Positions 1-12,396 are shown, counted from the stretch's first letter. The stretch is 64,000 nt of DNA from Pestalotiopsis fici W106-1 (GCF_000516985.1 NW_006917092.1:6079888-6143887), one strand, 5' to 3'. Notes: a model not told the origin generated them from the letters alone. Numbers and translations are program-made.

Positions 1-1124
1 CTTATACGGTCTTAAATAAAATTTACGCTAATAACAAATTACGCTAAAAAACAGCCTAAAAAAGCTTAAATTTAATCCACTTATTTTAAACAAATTAGCT
101 TATTATAATAAAAAATCTAATATTTTTATTATTACGTATATAAACAACTTCCTAATTTTTAGTCCTAATTTACGTAAAATCAACTAATTAAAATAAAATA
201 TTTCGAAAAAATTCGAAATAAAAGATTTAAGACTAATTTCTTATTTTTTCGGTATATAAATTAAAAAAAAATCGAAAAAATAAAACAATTCGTATAAACC
301 AGGCAATTTATTTTAAAAAATTACTAGAAATTAACGGATTTTCCGATATAAAACCGGCTAATATACTACTTAGCCCTAAATTCCCAAAATCGTTATATAT
401 ATCAAAAAATCAAAATAACAAAAAACCGGCTTTAAAGGAATTTATCCACTTATATTAATATTTATTAGGTAAATTAATATATATTATAATCTAAACTAAG
501 CCCGACCTAGCTTACCCTATAGCATATTTAGTTAAATATATGCAAAACCTATCGAAAACCACGATAAAAAGGGTAAAAAAGGTATTTAATTATTTAAAAT
601 CCTATTATTACCTTAAAATTACCTTTAACGGGAAAATAAAACCCGGATTAATAAGTTATTCCGATACCGATTTTGCTAATAATTACGAAACCCGTAAATT
701 AACATCCGGTTATTTATTTACTTTAAATAACGGGCCGATAAATTAAAAATCGAAACGGCAATTTACGATTTTTTTATTAATTACCAAAGCTAAATTTAAT
801 AAGCTAAAATAGGCTATTTATAAAGCAATATAATTAAAAAAAATTTTTACGGAAATCGGAATTAATATAAATACCGTATTAATTAAAAAAAATAATACGA
901 AGGCTATAAATTTAGCATATAATCCGGAATATTATTAACGTATTAAATATATTATTATACGGTATTTTTATATATAGCAAAAAATTAAAAATAAAAATAT
1001 TCGAGTCAAATATATTTTAATTAACGATATACTAATAAATAGCCTTATAAAGCCATTTCCTAAAGATAAATTTTAAAAATTTATTAAATTATTAAACTTA
1101 ACCGATATTATTTAATAAAAAGAA
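1..1124 (+). mobile_element. Ty1/copia retrotransposon relic (RT and RNase H), RIP-degraded, 5' truncated by the window edge
   Basis: Read on the plus strand with stops ignored, 1-450 resembles the copia reverse transcriptase: it opens with LYGLK, and the catalytic box that is normally YVDD reads YINN near 135-146. Positions 540-746 give an open stretch of 68 codons with the RNase H signature (SYSDTDF, then TRKLTSGYLF), followed by SKRQ and a degraded active-site region. The stops and the lost aspartates are explained by C:G to T:A changes. An A/G-rich tract at 1117-1124 sits just before the LTR and fits a polypurine tract. The element is dead; gag, protease and integrase would lie left of the window. 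Confidence 0.85.
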
Positions 1125-1754
1125 TATTATACGGATATTAATATAATATCGTATAATATATAAAATTAGCTTTATAACGCATATTATATCGTTATAATAG
1201 CTATAAAACTTATCGAAATATCGTTAAATAATAATATATAGGAAATTAGTAAAACTTACCCTATACTAACTTATAATTAATATAGCACTATTTATAGCTA
1301 TTATTTATAATGCTATATAATTAATAAATTATTATAATTAATTATTATAGCTATTATAGCCACTAAAACCTATTAAAATCTAATAAAACGTTTTATTAAA
1401 TTAAGCCCCATTAAATATAGCTAGTGCACCTAGCTATAATGGTCCTAAAGTTATAAAGTAACCCATACTATAGAAATCTATAGATTTCGATGGTTTTTTC
1501 GATTATAAATCAACCTTATTACTAATTAACTTAATTATAAATCTAGTTTATTAGTAATATATTCTAGAATATTTTTATTAGTTAATTTTATGGATATAAA
1601 AGGTAGTTATTCTTTCGTAATTAGTTATTTTTTCCTTAAGCTTTAAAAAATCAGTTATATAGCCCTATAACTACCCTTTACGGCCTGATTCTACGAATTA
1701 TATAAACGCTTCCCTATGCCTAAATTTATAATCCACCAATTATACCTTAAAACA
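1125..1754 (+). repeat. Copia LTR copy 1 (most heavily RIP-mutated)
   Basis: About 630 bp. It begins TATTATACGG, which equals the TGTTGCACGG start of copies 2 and 3 after transitions, and ends in AACA, so the unmutated form has TG...CA ends. It directly follows the retrotransposon's polypurine-like tract, so this is the element's own 3' LTR. Every difference seen from the other copies in the compared stretch (about 1255-1390) is C to T or G to A. Confidence 0.8.
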
Positions 1755-1965
1755 ATAATACCTTTAATGCGATTAGCTTATTTTTAATATTTGCGATTTT
1801 ATATAATACGCCGGATTTTTTTTATAAAAGCCTTTAATTTAGCGCTTTATAATAGCGGTTTTAAATTAATCCCTAAAAAACGCTATTTTTTATAAATATA
1901 TTAATAGCCACTAATATAAAAATAAAAAATATTATATTAAAGGCAAATAATTTCTTTTTCCTTTT
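1755..1965. repeat. Spacer repeat between LTR copies 1 and 2
   Basis: About 211 bp, almost identical to 2595-2805. It holds no open reading frame. It may be element leader sequence or flanking DNA that was duplicated together with the LTR; the sequence alone does not say which. Confidence 0.75.
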
Positions 1966-2594
1966 TGTTGCACGGATGTTAATACAGCATCGTATAGTGC
2001 ATAAAATTAGCTTTATAACGCATATCATATCGTTATAATAGCTATAAAACCCATCAAAATATCGTTAAATAACGATATATAGGAAATCAGTGGAATTTAC
2101 CCTATACTAACCTACAGTCAGTATAGCACCACTTATAGCCACTATTTATAATGTTATATAGTCAATAAATTATTATAATTAACTATTATAGCCACTATGG
2201 CCATTGGAACCCACTGGAATCCAATGGAACGTTCCACTGGATCCAGCCCTACTAAGTGTGGCTAGTGCACCTGGCTATAGTGGCCCTGGGTTATAAGGTA
2301 ACCCACACTATAGAAATCTATAGATTTCGATGGTTTCTTCGATTATAAATCAACCTTATTACTAATTAACTTAATTATAAATCCAATTTATTAGTAATAT
2401 ATTCTAGAATATTTTTATTGGTTAATTTTATAAATATAAAAGGTAGTTATTCTTTCGTAGTTAGTTATTTTTTCCTTAAGCTTTAAAAAATCAGTTATAT
2501 AGCCCTATAACTACCCTTTACGGCCTGATTCTACGAATTATATAAACGCTTCCCTATGCCTAAATTTATAATCCACCAATTATACCTTAGAACA
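1966..2594 (+). repeat. Copia LTR copy 2 (intermediate RIP)
   Basis: About 629 bp, from TGTTGCACGG to AACA, aligned end to end with copies 1 and 3 at spacings of 841 and 840 bp. The central part (about 2080-2290) keeps more C and G than copy 1 and less than copy 3. Confidence 0.8.
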
Positions 2595-2805
2595 ATAATA
2601 CCTTTAATGCGATTAGCTTATTTTTAATATTTGCGATTTTATATAATACGCCGGATTTTTTTTATAAAAGCCTTTAATTTAGCGCTTTATAATAGCGGTT
2701 TTAAATTAATCCCTAAAAAACGCTATTTTTTATAAATATATTAATAGCCACTAATATAAAAATAAAAAATATTATATTAAAGGCAAATAATTTCTTTTTC
2801 CTTTT
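2595..2805. repeat. Spacer repeat between LTR copies 2 and 3
   Basis: Second copy of the 211 bp spacer, almost identical to 1755-1965. LTR plus spacer therefore forms an 840 bp unit in tandem. Confidence 0.75.
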
Positions 2806-3433
2806 TGTTGCACGGATGTTAATACAGCATCGTATAGTGCATAAAATTAGCTTTATAACGCATATTATATCGTTATAATAGCTATAAAACCCATCGAGAT
2901 ATCGTTAAATAACGATATATGGGAAATCAGTGGAACTTACCCTGTACTGACCTACAGTCAGTACAGCACCACTTACAGCCACTGTTCACAGTGCTGTACA
3001 GTTAATAAGTCATTATAGTTGACTGTTGTGGCCACTATGGCCACTGGAACCCACTGGAATCCAGTGGAACGTTCCACTAGATCCAGCCCTACTAAATATA
3101 GCTAGTGCACCTGGCTATAGTGGCCCTGGGTTATAGGGTAACCTATACTATAAAAATCTATAGATTTCGATAGTTTCTTCGATTATAAATTAACCTTATT
3201 ACTAATTAACTTAATTATAAATCTAGTTTATTAGTAATATATTCTAGAATGTTTTTATCGGTTAATTTTATGGGTATAAAAGGTAGTTATTCCTCCGTAG
3301 TTAGTTATTCTTTCCTTAAGCTTTAATAAATTAGTTATATAACCCTATAACTACTCCTACGGCCTGATTTTACGAATTATACGAACGCTTCCCTATGCCT
3401 AAATTTATAATCCACCAATCATACCTTAAAACA
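2806..3433 (+). repeat. Copia LTR copy 3 (least RIP)
   Basis: About 628 bp with the same ends as copies 1 and 2. Its centre (about 2930-3090) is close to ordinary base composition and keeps many CA and TG dinucleotides. These are the sites changed in the other two copies. The sequence to its right is unrelated to the spacer, so the array ends here. Confidence 0.8.
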
Positions 3434-4150
3434 CTTTTTAAATTTTATAGCTAATGCTTTAAGCTATTTATTTATAAATTTAGGCTTAATTATATTAGCT
3501 TTAATTATATCGGCTAATACCCCGGGAATTATTATTATAATAATTATAGCTAATAATTTCCTTTTTTTAGCGGCTAATTTATATTAGCTATTAATAACGC
3601 GTTATTTAGTTATAAAACGCTTTTTGCTTTTTATAAACGCTTATTTTAATTACGCCTTAATAAATAATAATAATTTACCTTCGTTAATTAAAAGGCCCGG
3701 AAAACTTTTAATTAGCGGCTATTAATAAAGCATTTATAAATCGGATATAACATTAAAGCCTTTTTTACGGATTTATTATTTTTAAAATTTTTTTATAGCT
3801 TTATAGCTACGCGCTATATTTTTATTTTAATATAGCGCTAATGCCTAATATATAGCATTTAATACCCGGGGGTTTTATTAAATATTATAAATGCTTAATC
3901 GGGATAATATAAAATTTATTATAATAAAATAATTATTAATAAAATAAAAGTATATTAATTAATTATATAATAAGGCTAATATAAATAAATAAAAGGTTAA
4001 ATAAAAATAGGTATAATTAGGACCCCTATTAAAAAAAACCGTAAAATCCGAGGGCTATATATACTAAAAAAGGTCTGTATACCTCGAATTTTTGGATTTT
4101 AACCTACTTATTTTTATTCCTTTATAGTAAATTTTCCTACTAAAATCCGA
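3434..4150. repeat. AT-rich RIP-degraded DNA, origin not recognised
   Basis: Very AT-rich, dense in TA, with stops in all frames. It is probably another eroded repeat, because only repeated DNA is RIPped, but no domain can be read. Base composition returns to normal between about 4140 and 4180. Confidence 0.6.
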
Positions 4151-4520
4151 AGGGCTAAAATTTCCCAGGGCTATCTAACCAATTAAAGGCCAGGGATCTA
4201 GGGAATAAGGGAACGGAGGAACGCGGGACCACGCCCCAATCCTATGATACCATCTAATCAAAGTACTTATGTGGCTGATTTATTTGTCCATATTGCTATA
4301 AATAACGCATCACGTGCCGCCATCCCATTCAGACTGGCAGCTTCGCGTTATGCTTGGCTACAATACCCACTCCGAAAGGATTTCCCCCCCCATAAACAGG
4401 CTCACTTGTGAGCCGCACATTCACAATTGCTTTTACGGGCTTCTCTGTCTACATATACATTATTCTTTCATTACACTGATATAAAGACCCAGAATCAGCT
4501 TTGCATGGGCCAAAACAGAT
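4151..4520. other. Intergenic, border of the RIP island and HET promoter
   Basis: Normal base composition. No reading frame or RNA gene is evident; presumably the upstream region of the HET-domain gene. Confidence 0.5.
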
Positions 4521-6808
4521 ATGCAGCCGTTCAGAAGGTCAGCTGTGCGTCCCGATATTAAATACATTGCACAGCCCCACACTTGCGCGAGCTGTGAGAA
4601 TATCGTGATCAGAGAAGCCGACCTCAGAGAAAAGGCTCATGAAATAATTCTGTTCCAAGGGGAAGAGCGTGCGTATATAGCCAAAGTCGATTGAACCCTT
4701 ATTTCCGGAGACCCGTGAGGCTTATGTATAGTCCGCAGCAACCCAGAAATGTCTGTACTATCGGTATTTGTCAGGATTCTTGTATCGTCGTGATGATCAA
4801 CGAGGCAAGCCAATAGTTGCGACATTCGACCCGACAACTTCCAATAGATTACGGGTCACTAGAAGCGATGCGCTTCGTGTTTACTCTCTGAGCAAAGGTA
4901 GACCAGACGTATTTATCGACTTGAGGCGGGACTAGGAAGGCTGATCTACCAATGCAGAGGATGCCTCATCCGAAGTTTTACCCGTGATCAGAATCCATAC
5001 CGATGTTCAATCCGAAAGGGCCTTCGCTCAAGCTAAGGAATGGATCAACGAATGCTTCTCAGCTCACCGGTTCTGCGCCGATCTCCGTACTGGTTTTACG
5101 CCAACCAGGTTACTGGAAGTTGGTGGGAAAGATGATAACCGCGTCCGCCTCGTCGAAATGGAAACCCGGCCGAATGTCAAGTGGGCTTCGTTGAGCTACG
5201 TCTGGGGTGGCCCACAGGAGACTAGAACAACTCGAACGACGCTGTCCAAACATCTCGAAGGGATTGAAATGGATGTATTGCCGCAGACCTTGGTGGATGC
5301 CATCAAGGTCTGCAGGGGACTGGATATCCCATATTTATGGATTGACGCACTCTGCATTATCCAAGATGATACAAGCGATCTATCACGTGAGCTCGCTTCA
5401 ATGCCGAAGATCTACCAAGAGGGCTATATTACCATCGAGGCAGCTCGGGCCCAAGGGGCACAAACTGGATTCCTGGGCAAGACTGTCTATTCATATGACT
5501 CGTTTCCACCGACTCAGGTATGCGCTTTGGACTCGGCCAAAGTGAAGCTTCGCGGAAAAGAAAAGCTGCTAACTGGTTTCTTCCCAGATCAAATATGAGT
5601 CTATTGATGGTCGAATGGGACAAGTACTACTGTGCCAGGACAATCACGAGAATATTTTGACCGGGGATCCTATCAACTCTCGAGCATGGACCTTCCAAGA
5701 GATCCTGCTCTCTCCGCGCTCACTTCGCTTCACCTTGGACGTGATGCGCTGGTCTTGCAGATCCGCCCGTAGGTTTGATGGGAACTGGAAAAAAGCAGAC
5801 CGGCTCTATGTAACTGACACTTATAACTGGCTTTATGGCGATGGTAAGTCAGCGGTCATCTTTTTCGTCATGTGTCGCAAGCCTGACCATTCCGCAGTTC
5901 CTTGCATTCCCGGGAGACCGATGCCGGCCTGGGAACCAGTAGTAAACTCGTATAGTGGAAGGAAGATGACGAACCAGTCCGACAGACTCGTGGCTATTTC
6001 TGCAATAGCCAAAGTCTACGGAGACAGCAACAAGCACACATATTTGGCTGGTTTGTGGAAGGAGACCTTACCACTTGGTCTTTGTTGGATGGTTGAGCAA
6101 GGCGCAAGAGAGCCTAGACCGAAGGAATTTCGTGCACCGTCGTGGTCATGGGCGTCGATTGACACTCCCTTCTGCTTCGTTGGAAATTGGTGGATCAAGG
6201 AGGGCAGAACAAAAGATGGCCACACTGGCCTATTCATCGGCCAGGAGACAGTGTCTGACGGCGTGGACGTGATTGAAGCGAATCTAGAACCGACAAGTGT
6301 CGGTACAGAGTACTTCAGCATCAAGTCTGCATCATTAACAATCAGGGCTCCTACAAGACTGGTCAAATGGGACATCGATTATCGTGACGGCATAGGTGAG
6401 ATATCAATTGATGATATCGTGTTCACAGGCTACGCAGACGCCTGGGAAGACAACTGGCCAGATAAAGAGACTCTCCTCGAGGGCCTTAGTGGAAAAGGCT
6501 CTTACGAAGCTGCCGAGGAGAACGATGACCAAAGCTCTGTATCTTCAGATGATGCATATGGGTCTTTGCAAGTGATTGCGATGCTAATTAGCAAGTCTAG
6601 TCACTATGATCACGGCTACTTGGGCATAGACGCTACAACAACGCTGGGGGACAATTATTTGCTGTCTAGGTGCGGCATTCTTCTTGTGAAGGATGGACAG
6701 CAGTACAAGCGGGTAGGGTTTTTCCGTGGGTACGTGGATGAGGAGCTGTACTCATGCGAGGCAGCAAGTTTACCTGGTTTTAAGGTTGACACCATCGCCA
6801 TTGTCTAG
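4521..6808 (+). CDS. HET-domain protein (heterokaryon incompatibility family), five exons
   Basis: Proposed exons are 4521-4668, 4739-4897, 4958-5517, 5588-5843 and 5898-6808, giving 677 residues in frame throughout. Exons 3-4 carry the HET core: WASLSYVWGG, then a DAI...RGLDIPYLWIDALCIIQDD block, and later RAWTFQEILLSPR. Such proteins trigger cell death when unlike fungal strains fuse, or respond to non-self. The open frame around 4984 has no ATG of its own upstream of the core. A short exon from 4521 with a CxxC pair (TCASC) and a second exon supply an N-terminus of the usual HET layout. Intron 4 (GTAAGT, CTGAC branch site, CAG) is 54 bp without a stop, so retention would not break the frame. 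The gene lies next to the RIP island. The core is certain; exons 1-2 are inferred from splice signals and phase. Confidence 0.8.
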
Positions 6809-7559
6809 TGTTTAGCTTCGTTTAAAGACATCGCCGGCCATTTGATATTGAGTTATCTTTTGCGTATTTAAAGTAGACATTAGCGCCTTGGAAATGTTGT
6901 CCATTGGCATCTTAAAGGCAGTGAGAGAAAGAATTGCAAAGCAATCAGCTGCCACATACGAGAGCTAAAAGTCAAGTATAATGGAAGGCAAAGTTTACTT
7001 TGTACGAAGATTGTCCTTGGCATATTTAAACGACACAGATGACATATGGTTCAATATAATAGGCGAAAACAAGCTCGAGTCTTCTTGATTCCTGCAAGTT
7101 AGCGGGCAGTTTAGCGAGCGGAAATCCCGATTATGCTCGCCGGCGAGTGGCAAGCCGCTTCCACAAACAGATTCAGACGAAGTTGACCAATTCGGATTGT
7201 ACGCGAGATAACAATAATCCTCGGTGTTGTATCTTTTCTTTGCGCTTCTTCATCAGTTATTTTCTTTTCAGTCCACCGCACCAGGATGTACACTCCTTAT
7301 CCCATAATCTTGATAATTGAGGCATTAGCATGTGCGACAATGAGTTGATGTCAAACTAATGATATTTTCGTGATTCTTAGATGAGTAGATATTAACATCA
7401 TCCGAGTATATTAAATTATATATAAATAGGTATTAGTGTTGACAGTATCGTCGATCATGTTTGCGTTAAAATTGGGAACCATGCCAAGTGGACCCATACC
7501 AGAGAAAGCGTAAACCTCCCAACTGCCTGTACATCATGAACATTCACAATGTTGTTTGC
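6809..7559. other. Intergenic between convergent genes
   Basis: No coding signal beyond short chance frames. It holds the 3' regions of the HET and oxalate decarboxylase genes. Confidence 0.5.
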
Positions 7560-9096
7560 TTATTCAATCAAAATCTGTTTCTCCGTCTTGAGAGACTTGG
7601 CAACATCCAAAGGAATCTTGAGTACATCAGCAACGATATTTGCGGGCGTAAGAGCCAGCCACTGGGTAAGTGAGATGTCCTTGACCCGGTCACTCTTGTA
7701 AATTTCAATCCAGACCAGGTCCTCCGTGGGCGAAGTGTTCTCAATATAGTGTCCTGTTTCATGTCAGAATCCGAATGGCACAAAATGAATTGATTACATA
7801 CCACTGTTGTCAGGGAACAATGCAGTATCACCGGCGGAGAAATCAAAGGTCCGCGCATTGGTGTTTCCAATGAAAACTGTGGCTCTGCCCTGGCCCTGAT
7901 GAAAGTAGAGCCACTCAGCAGCCTGGTGTTGTTAGCTATGGCAATTCATCAGTGATGCTCGATGAACTTACATTAGGATGCCAATGAAGCTCGCGCAGTC
8001 CACCTGGCGACAAGGTAACCACAGTCGCAGCGATAGTAGTGGCGATGGGGAAAGTCTTGGTATCTATGATGCGCAGTGTACCGCCATGTCCAGGGACGTT
8101 TTCGAGGGGGTGGTCTTTAGCGTAGTAGACATAAGAAGCATTGCCAGTCAACTCTCCATTGCCACCCGTGACATCCTCTGTAGCAACTGTCGCGTTGAGG
8201 ATGTATGGGTTGGGCGACGGGACGCTTCCGAACACGGACTCGGAAAGATTGAAATTCTTGGCAAGCACAGACTTGGGTGTGTGTGATACCCAATCATCAA
8301 TGTTGAACGTAGTTCTAAATCGACGTCAGCATTGACAGGTGTAGCAATCCCAACGCGACTTACCCGACAGCATCAAAGTTGCCCTCATCGAAAACAAGCA
8401 AGAACTCATTCTCATCCTCGAGGCCTGTCTCATAGGTTAGATAAACGGACATCGATTTCTCTGCAATCATAAGCGGCTGACCGACCTTGGATAGTATGCG
8501 CTTCGCCCTTGGGAAAGTACCAAACGTCACCGACCTCGAGCTTTGCCACCTGGTATTGGCCATTCTCGTCAACGGCTGAGACGAGAACAGAGCCAGCGTA
8601 GACATAACCCCATTCGGCCTGAAAGAGTGTGAGAAATCAGTGGCGTCGGTCGTATGATTGTCGACTTACCACTCGGTGCCAATGAAGTTCTCGGATCGAC
8701 CCTTTGGTGAGGTGTTGCTGCGCGGCCGAGATGTCGGTGCTGACGGGAAGGTCTGTGACGACTTGCTCACGGACCCATCCACCTTTGAGGATGCGAGTCT
8801 TGGAGTCTGAGAAACTCCATTTCAAATTAGGCACAACACCATTGTCGGTACTTTGCTGACCCAGGTTATCTGGATTCTGCAGGTCAAGAGCCTTGTTTGT
8901 GCCACCTGTTACTTTGGTTAATACCGCTGACTTTTCTTGTCTCGAGTCTGAGTTACTCACCCAGTATTGGGGCACCTTTTCCATTTCCATCAATGGGCTG
9001 GCCATCACCAAATCCGCCTGCACGACCACTGACAAGTGCAGCGGCTGTCTGGCCACTTACCAGCACCGTCACAATCGCGTTCAAAAGAGACTTCAT
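7560..9096 (-). CDS. Secreted bicupin oxalate decarboxylase
   Basis: Seven exons on the minus strand: 8961-9096, 8670-8905, 8486-8618, 8364-8424, 7972-8314, 7802-7922 and 7560-7753; 407 residues. The product starts with a signal peptide ([15 protein letters not shown]...). Each cupin barrel carries its metal set: RELHWHRV then AEWGYV and a later GEAH in domain 1; RELHWHPN then AEWLYF and GHY in domain 2. This matches Mn-dependent oxalate decarboxylases, which turn oxalate into formate and CO2. In fungi they detoxify secreted or host oxalate and raise pH. Introns are 48-61 bp with good GT-AG sites. A different specificity within the bicupin family cannot be excluded, because the lid residues that set decarboxylase versus oxidase activity were not assigned. 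Confidence 0.88.
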
Positions 9097-10520
9097 GAAG
9101 GGCAATTAGCGACACCACAGTTCAAATGACACAGACTGAGTTTTTGGTTGTAATCCCACGGGAACGAAAGAAGAGGCGCGTTTCTCGTATTACTATATGC
9201 CCTCGCTTGATCAACATGATATCACGTGCCATGGCGCGCGATTCCGCCATAGAGGCTTGATGGAACGAAATAGATGTTGTGATGCGGCAGGTTGCAATTA
9301 TGCGCGTCGCGACCGAGATCTTGATGACTTTTCATCTGCGACTATCACAATTATTGCGTTGCATCAATAGTGCAATCTCGCATCCCCTGAGAAGTCATCC
9401 CGGAAGGATGCATGTTTGCCGATCCCAGAGTGTTGTCGCCTATAAGCTGAACACCTTGTCGAGCACGATATATGACGCGATATCTTGGCAATAGACGGGC
9501 TTGGTGGTGCAGCGTTAAACAGACGCCAAGTCATCCTTTGCGCACTGACAATGCCAAGTACCCCAAGGTTAGCCTATTTTAGAGTGCCGTGGGATCTGCG
9601 CCATGCCTCGCCTTATACTAAGCTTAACTTTGGGACGACATCCACCAGAACCAGGTCTCCAGGAAATCGAGATGTATGCCGGCATTTGTATGTCAGCATG
9701 GTGATTCCATGTCCAATAGTGTCGGATTCCAAATATCCGGAATCAGTGTCAGTGTCGATCACCTTGAATAGGAAGTGAGGCTTCACAAAGTTTGCGGTCA
9801 TTGGCCATACGATCCTAGCCTCACAAGTACCATCGCAATACAACTCGCGATTGTCAGGGGATGACAGACAGTACATCTGCAGGTCAAATGAAGCAGCCTC
9901 CATTGGTGGACGCCACCAATTTCGTACCACAAGTTGATCATTTGTCGAGGATTTTGCTGACTTTTGTGCCATTCGCAGATCAAAAGCTTATGGCTGATAT
10001 GCTCTACCAGTCTCAACGATGGCATCATGCGTTACCCGCGGCGACTATGCTAGTCTTTGAGCGTTGGAGACACTATGCTGTAGTCGATAGTTTCCCCTTG
10101 TGTCCTAATAACATGCTGCAGTCGTGGACAATATGACCAACATCGTCATCTCGCCAAGCCGCCATGAGATGGGCACATCGAGCCTCGATTGGAAAGGTTC
10201 TGTCAATCATCGCCAAAAACGCTGAATGTTATCATTATTGACAATAGTAACATCATTTTTTAAGTTCGGTAGCAGGAAGAAGAAGTTGTTGATCGATTCG
10301 AAAGCTGTTGTTGACGATGGGAACGGCGGAGAACGAGGAGGAAAATGAAAGCTGAAGAGTCTGATTAAGTCGTGATTTTGGGCCCAGACGAATTATAAAT
10401 GGTTGTCATTCTCCCTCAGAATCTCCAAAAACTTACTCAAACTGTCTCATCAACAATCTTCTCTAGTCTTGGCCTTGCACCTTTGACATTAATTTGCTCA
10501 TTTCAACTACCTCTACCGCA
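9097..10520. other. Intergenic, divergent promoter region
   Basis: Separates the divergent oxalate decarboxylase and SBP56-like genes. A 119-codon minus-strand frame at 9613-9972 has no recognisable domain and overlaps equally long frames on both strands, so it is not called as a gene. Confidence 0.45.
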
Positions 10521-12091
10521 ATGGCTTTGAGAGTCTTCAAAGGGCTCAGTGCTCTGAGCTTTCTTGCTCAAGAGGTCGCGGGCCTATCTCTGCCTCCTCT
10601 CATCCCTTCCATTCCAGGAGTTACGGAGCCTCTGGCCAGCAATGCTCCACCTTTGCCCATTTTGCAACTCCCAACACCCCCCCTGCCTAGCCCTGAATTT
10701 ACCCCCAGCAACATCAAGCCCAAGAAGATTGGATACTTTTGGACTGCAGCCGGAGACAACATTCACGCTGATTTCCTTGCCACATACAGTCTTGATGATG
10801 TAAGTAGCTTGAACCCACTATTCTATGGACATGAGGCTAACTTGTCCAGGACACCTTTGGTACTCTTCTGTGGGTGACAGACGTCCCAACCAGTGGCAAC
10901 AGCCCTCACCACTTGGGAGTGTCACAGGATGGCAAGACACTGGTCGGCGGTGGCCTCTTGTCACTTCTCAAGACCCAAGATACTGCGTACTACTTTGATA
11001 CTACCAACCCATACCAGCCCACGTTCTTGAAGAGCAACCGAGGCATTCTAGCATCCATTGTCGATGAGATCCGCGCAAAGCCTGATGGCGGCTTTTTCAT
11101 CACCTACATGGGCTCTGCCGTCGGAACCGCCCCGGGTCGTCTCATTGAGACGGATGCCAACTTTGACATTATCGCCGAGTGGCCTGCTCTCACCGACGTC
11201 TCCAGCACCCTCAACATCCTCGGGGAGCAGCACTCGCCTCACGGACTGTCGGTCGACTGGGACCGCAACGTCATCCTGACTTCCGACTTTGTCGTGCCCA
11301 TTACCATCCTGAAGCCCACCTTGGGCATCCAGAAGGCCAGCACCCTGCGTCTCTGGGATCTGCCCACTCGCTCTATCATCAGTACCATTACTATTCCCAA
11401 CGTGAGTCGACGGATACCATTGCCACTCAGAGATTACACGCTAACAACCATATAGGGTGAAGGTATTCAGGACGTCAAGTTCATTCCTGGAAATCCCGAA
11501 GGTGCTGCCATTGCCACCGCCGTTGGCCCGGGCCAAGTCTGGATCATTTACCCACACCGCAAGGATGCCAACGGTAACCAGGGAGTGGCTGAGCTTCTCT
11601 TTGACCTGGGTGAGAAGGCTCGCAACAATCTGGCCATCTAGTACGTCTCTTGCCACATTCTATTCAATGACTCAATGACATAAACTAATCATCTCATCAG
11701 CTCCGACATTTCCCAAGACGGTCGCTTTGCCTACTTCACCTTGACCCTGGCTGACCACATTGCCGCCCTCGACATTAGCGACCTGAGCAACGTCAAGCGC
11801 CTCGACGACCCTGACGAGGTGCAGCCCACCATTGGCCCGCACTACCTCAAGATCACGCCCGACCAAAAGCACCTGCTCGTCACCGACTACTTTGTCCAGA
11901 CGGGCGAGATTGGCATTGTCAATACCCCGGCCGACTTCAAGGCCCTGTACATTGACATCTTGGACGACGGCAGTCTCAGCTTCAACCGCAGCATTGATTT
12001 CCCGCGCGAGTTTGCCAATCGCGGAGGCGCCAAGCCGCACTCTTCTGTGGTCTTTGATTTCACTGACCCTGAGAATCCCCTCTACTATTAG
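10521..12091 (+). CDS. SBP56-like (selenium-binding protein / methanethiol oxidase family) beta-propeller, probably secreted
   Basis: Four exons: 10521-10799, 10850-11401, 11456-11640 and 11701-12091; 468 residues, full length for the family. Family stretches include GNSPHHLGVSQDGKTL, IVDEIRAKPDGGFFITYMGS, GEQHSPHGLSVD, IQDVKFIPGNPE and GGAKPHSSVV near the end. The His residues (SPHHLG, SPHGLS, PHYLK, KPHS) are those expected to bind metal in SBP56/MTO proteins, which in other organisms oxidise methanethiol to formaldehyde, H2S and H2O2. Residues 1-25 form a basic then hydrophobic leader, followed by a proline-rich linker, so export is likely; the better known family members are cytosolic. 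The ATG at 10521 is chosen because no in-frame ATG lies further upstream in the open frame. Confidence 0.82.
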
Positions 12092-12396
12092 ACGGACCAG
12101 TAGTGGTTTATTTGATAGTACAGGTGATTGAATCGTCTAAAGATGACAGATGGAAGAGGCTTCAGCATTTATGATGCGCAAGGCGGTAATGCTTAATTTA
12201 ATAATGCGATGCAGACACAGATTTTACTTATCACAGGTGATCTTGACTTGTTTGAAATTCTAGATCAATATACCAGTCTTGAATCACTCTGCCAAGACAC
12301 AGTTCTGCCATCTTTTCAAGTATCAGTCTTGCATGAAAGAAGTAATATTAATGAAGTGGAACTGTGACTAAGATTACATCTTGAAGAACTCCATCT
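12092..12396. other. Short intergenic between convergent genes
   Basis: AT-rich 3' regions of the SBP56-like and oxygenase genes. Nothing else seen. Confidence 0.5.

Noticed and set aside
1125..3433. Satellite or CRISPR-like array
   Set aside because: The 840 bp unit with TG...CA ends next to a copia polyprotein is an LTR array; there are no short repeats with unique spacers.
4637..4837. Minus-strand 66-codon frame
   Set aside because: It is the shadow of the proposed HET exons 1-2 on the plus strand.
9613..9972. 119-codon minus-strand frame
   Set aside because: No recognisable domain, no clear splice partners, and similarly long frames overlap it on both strands.
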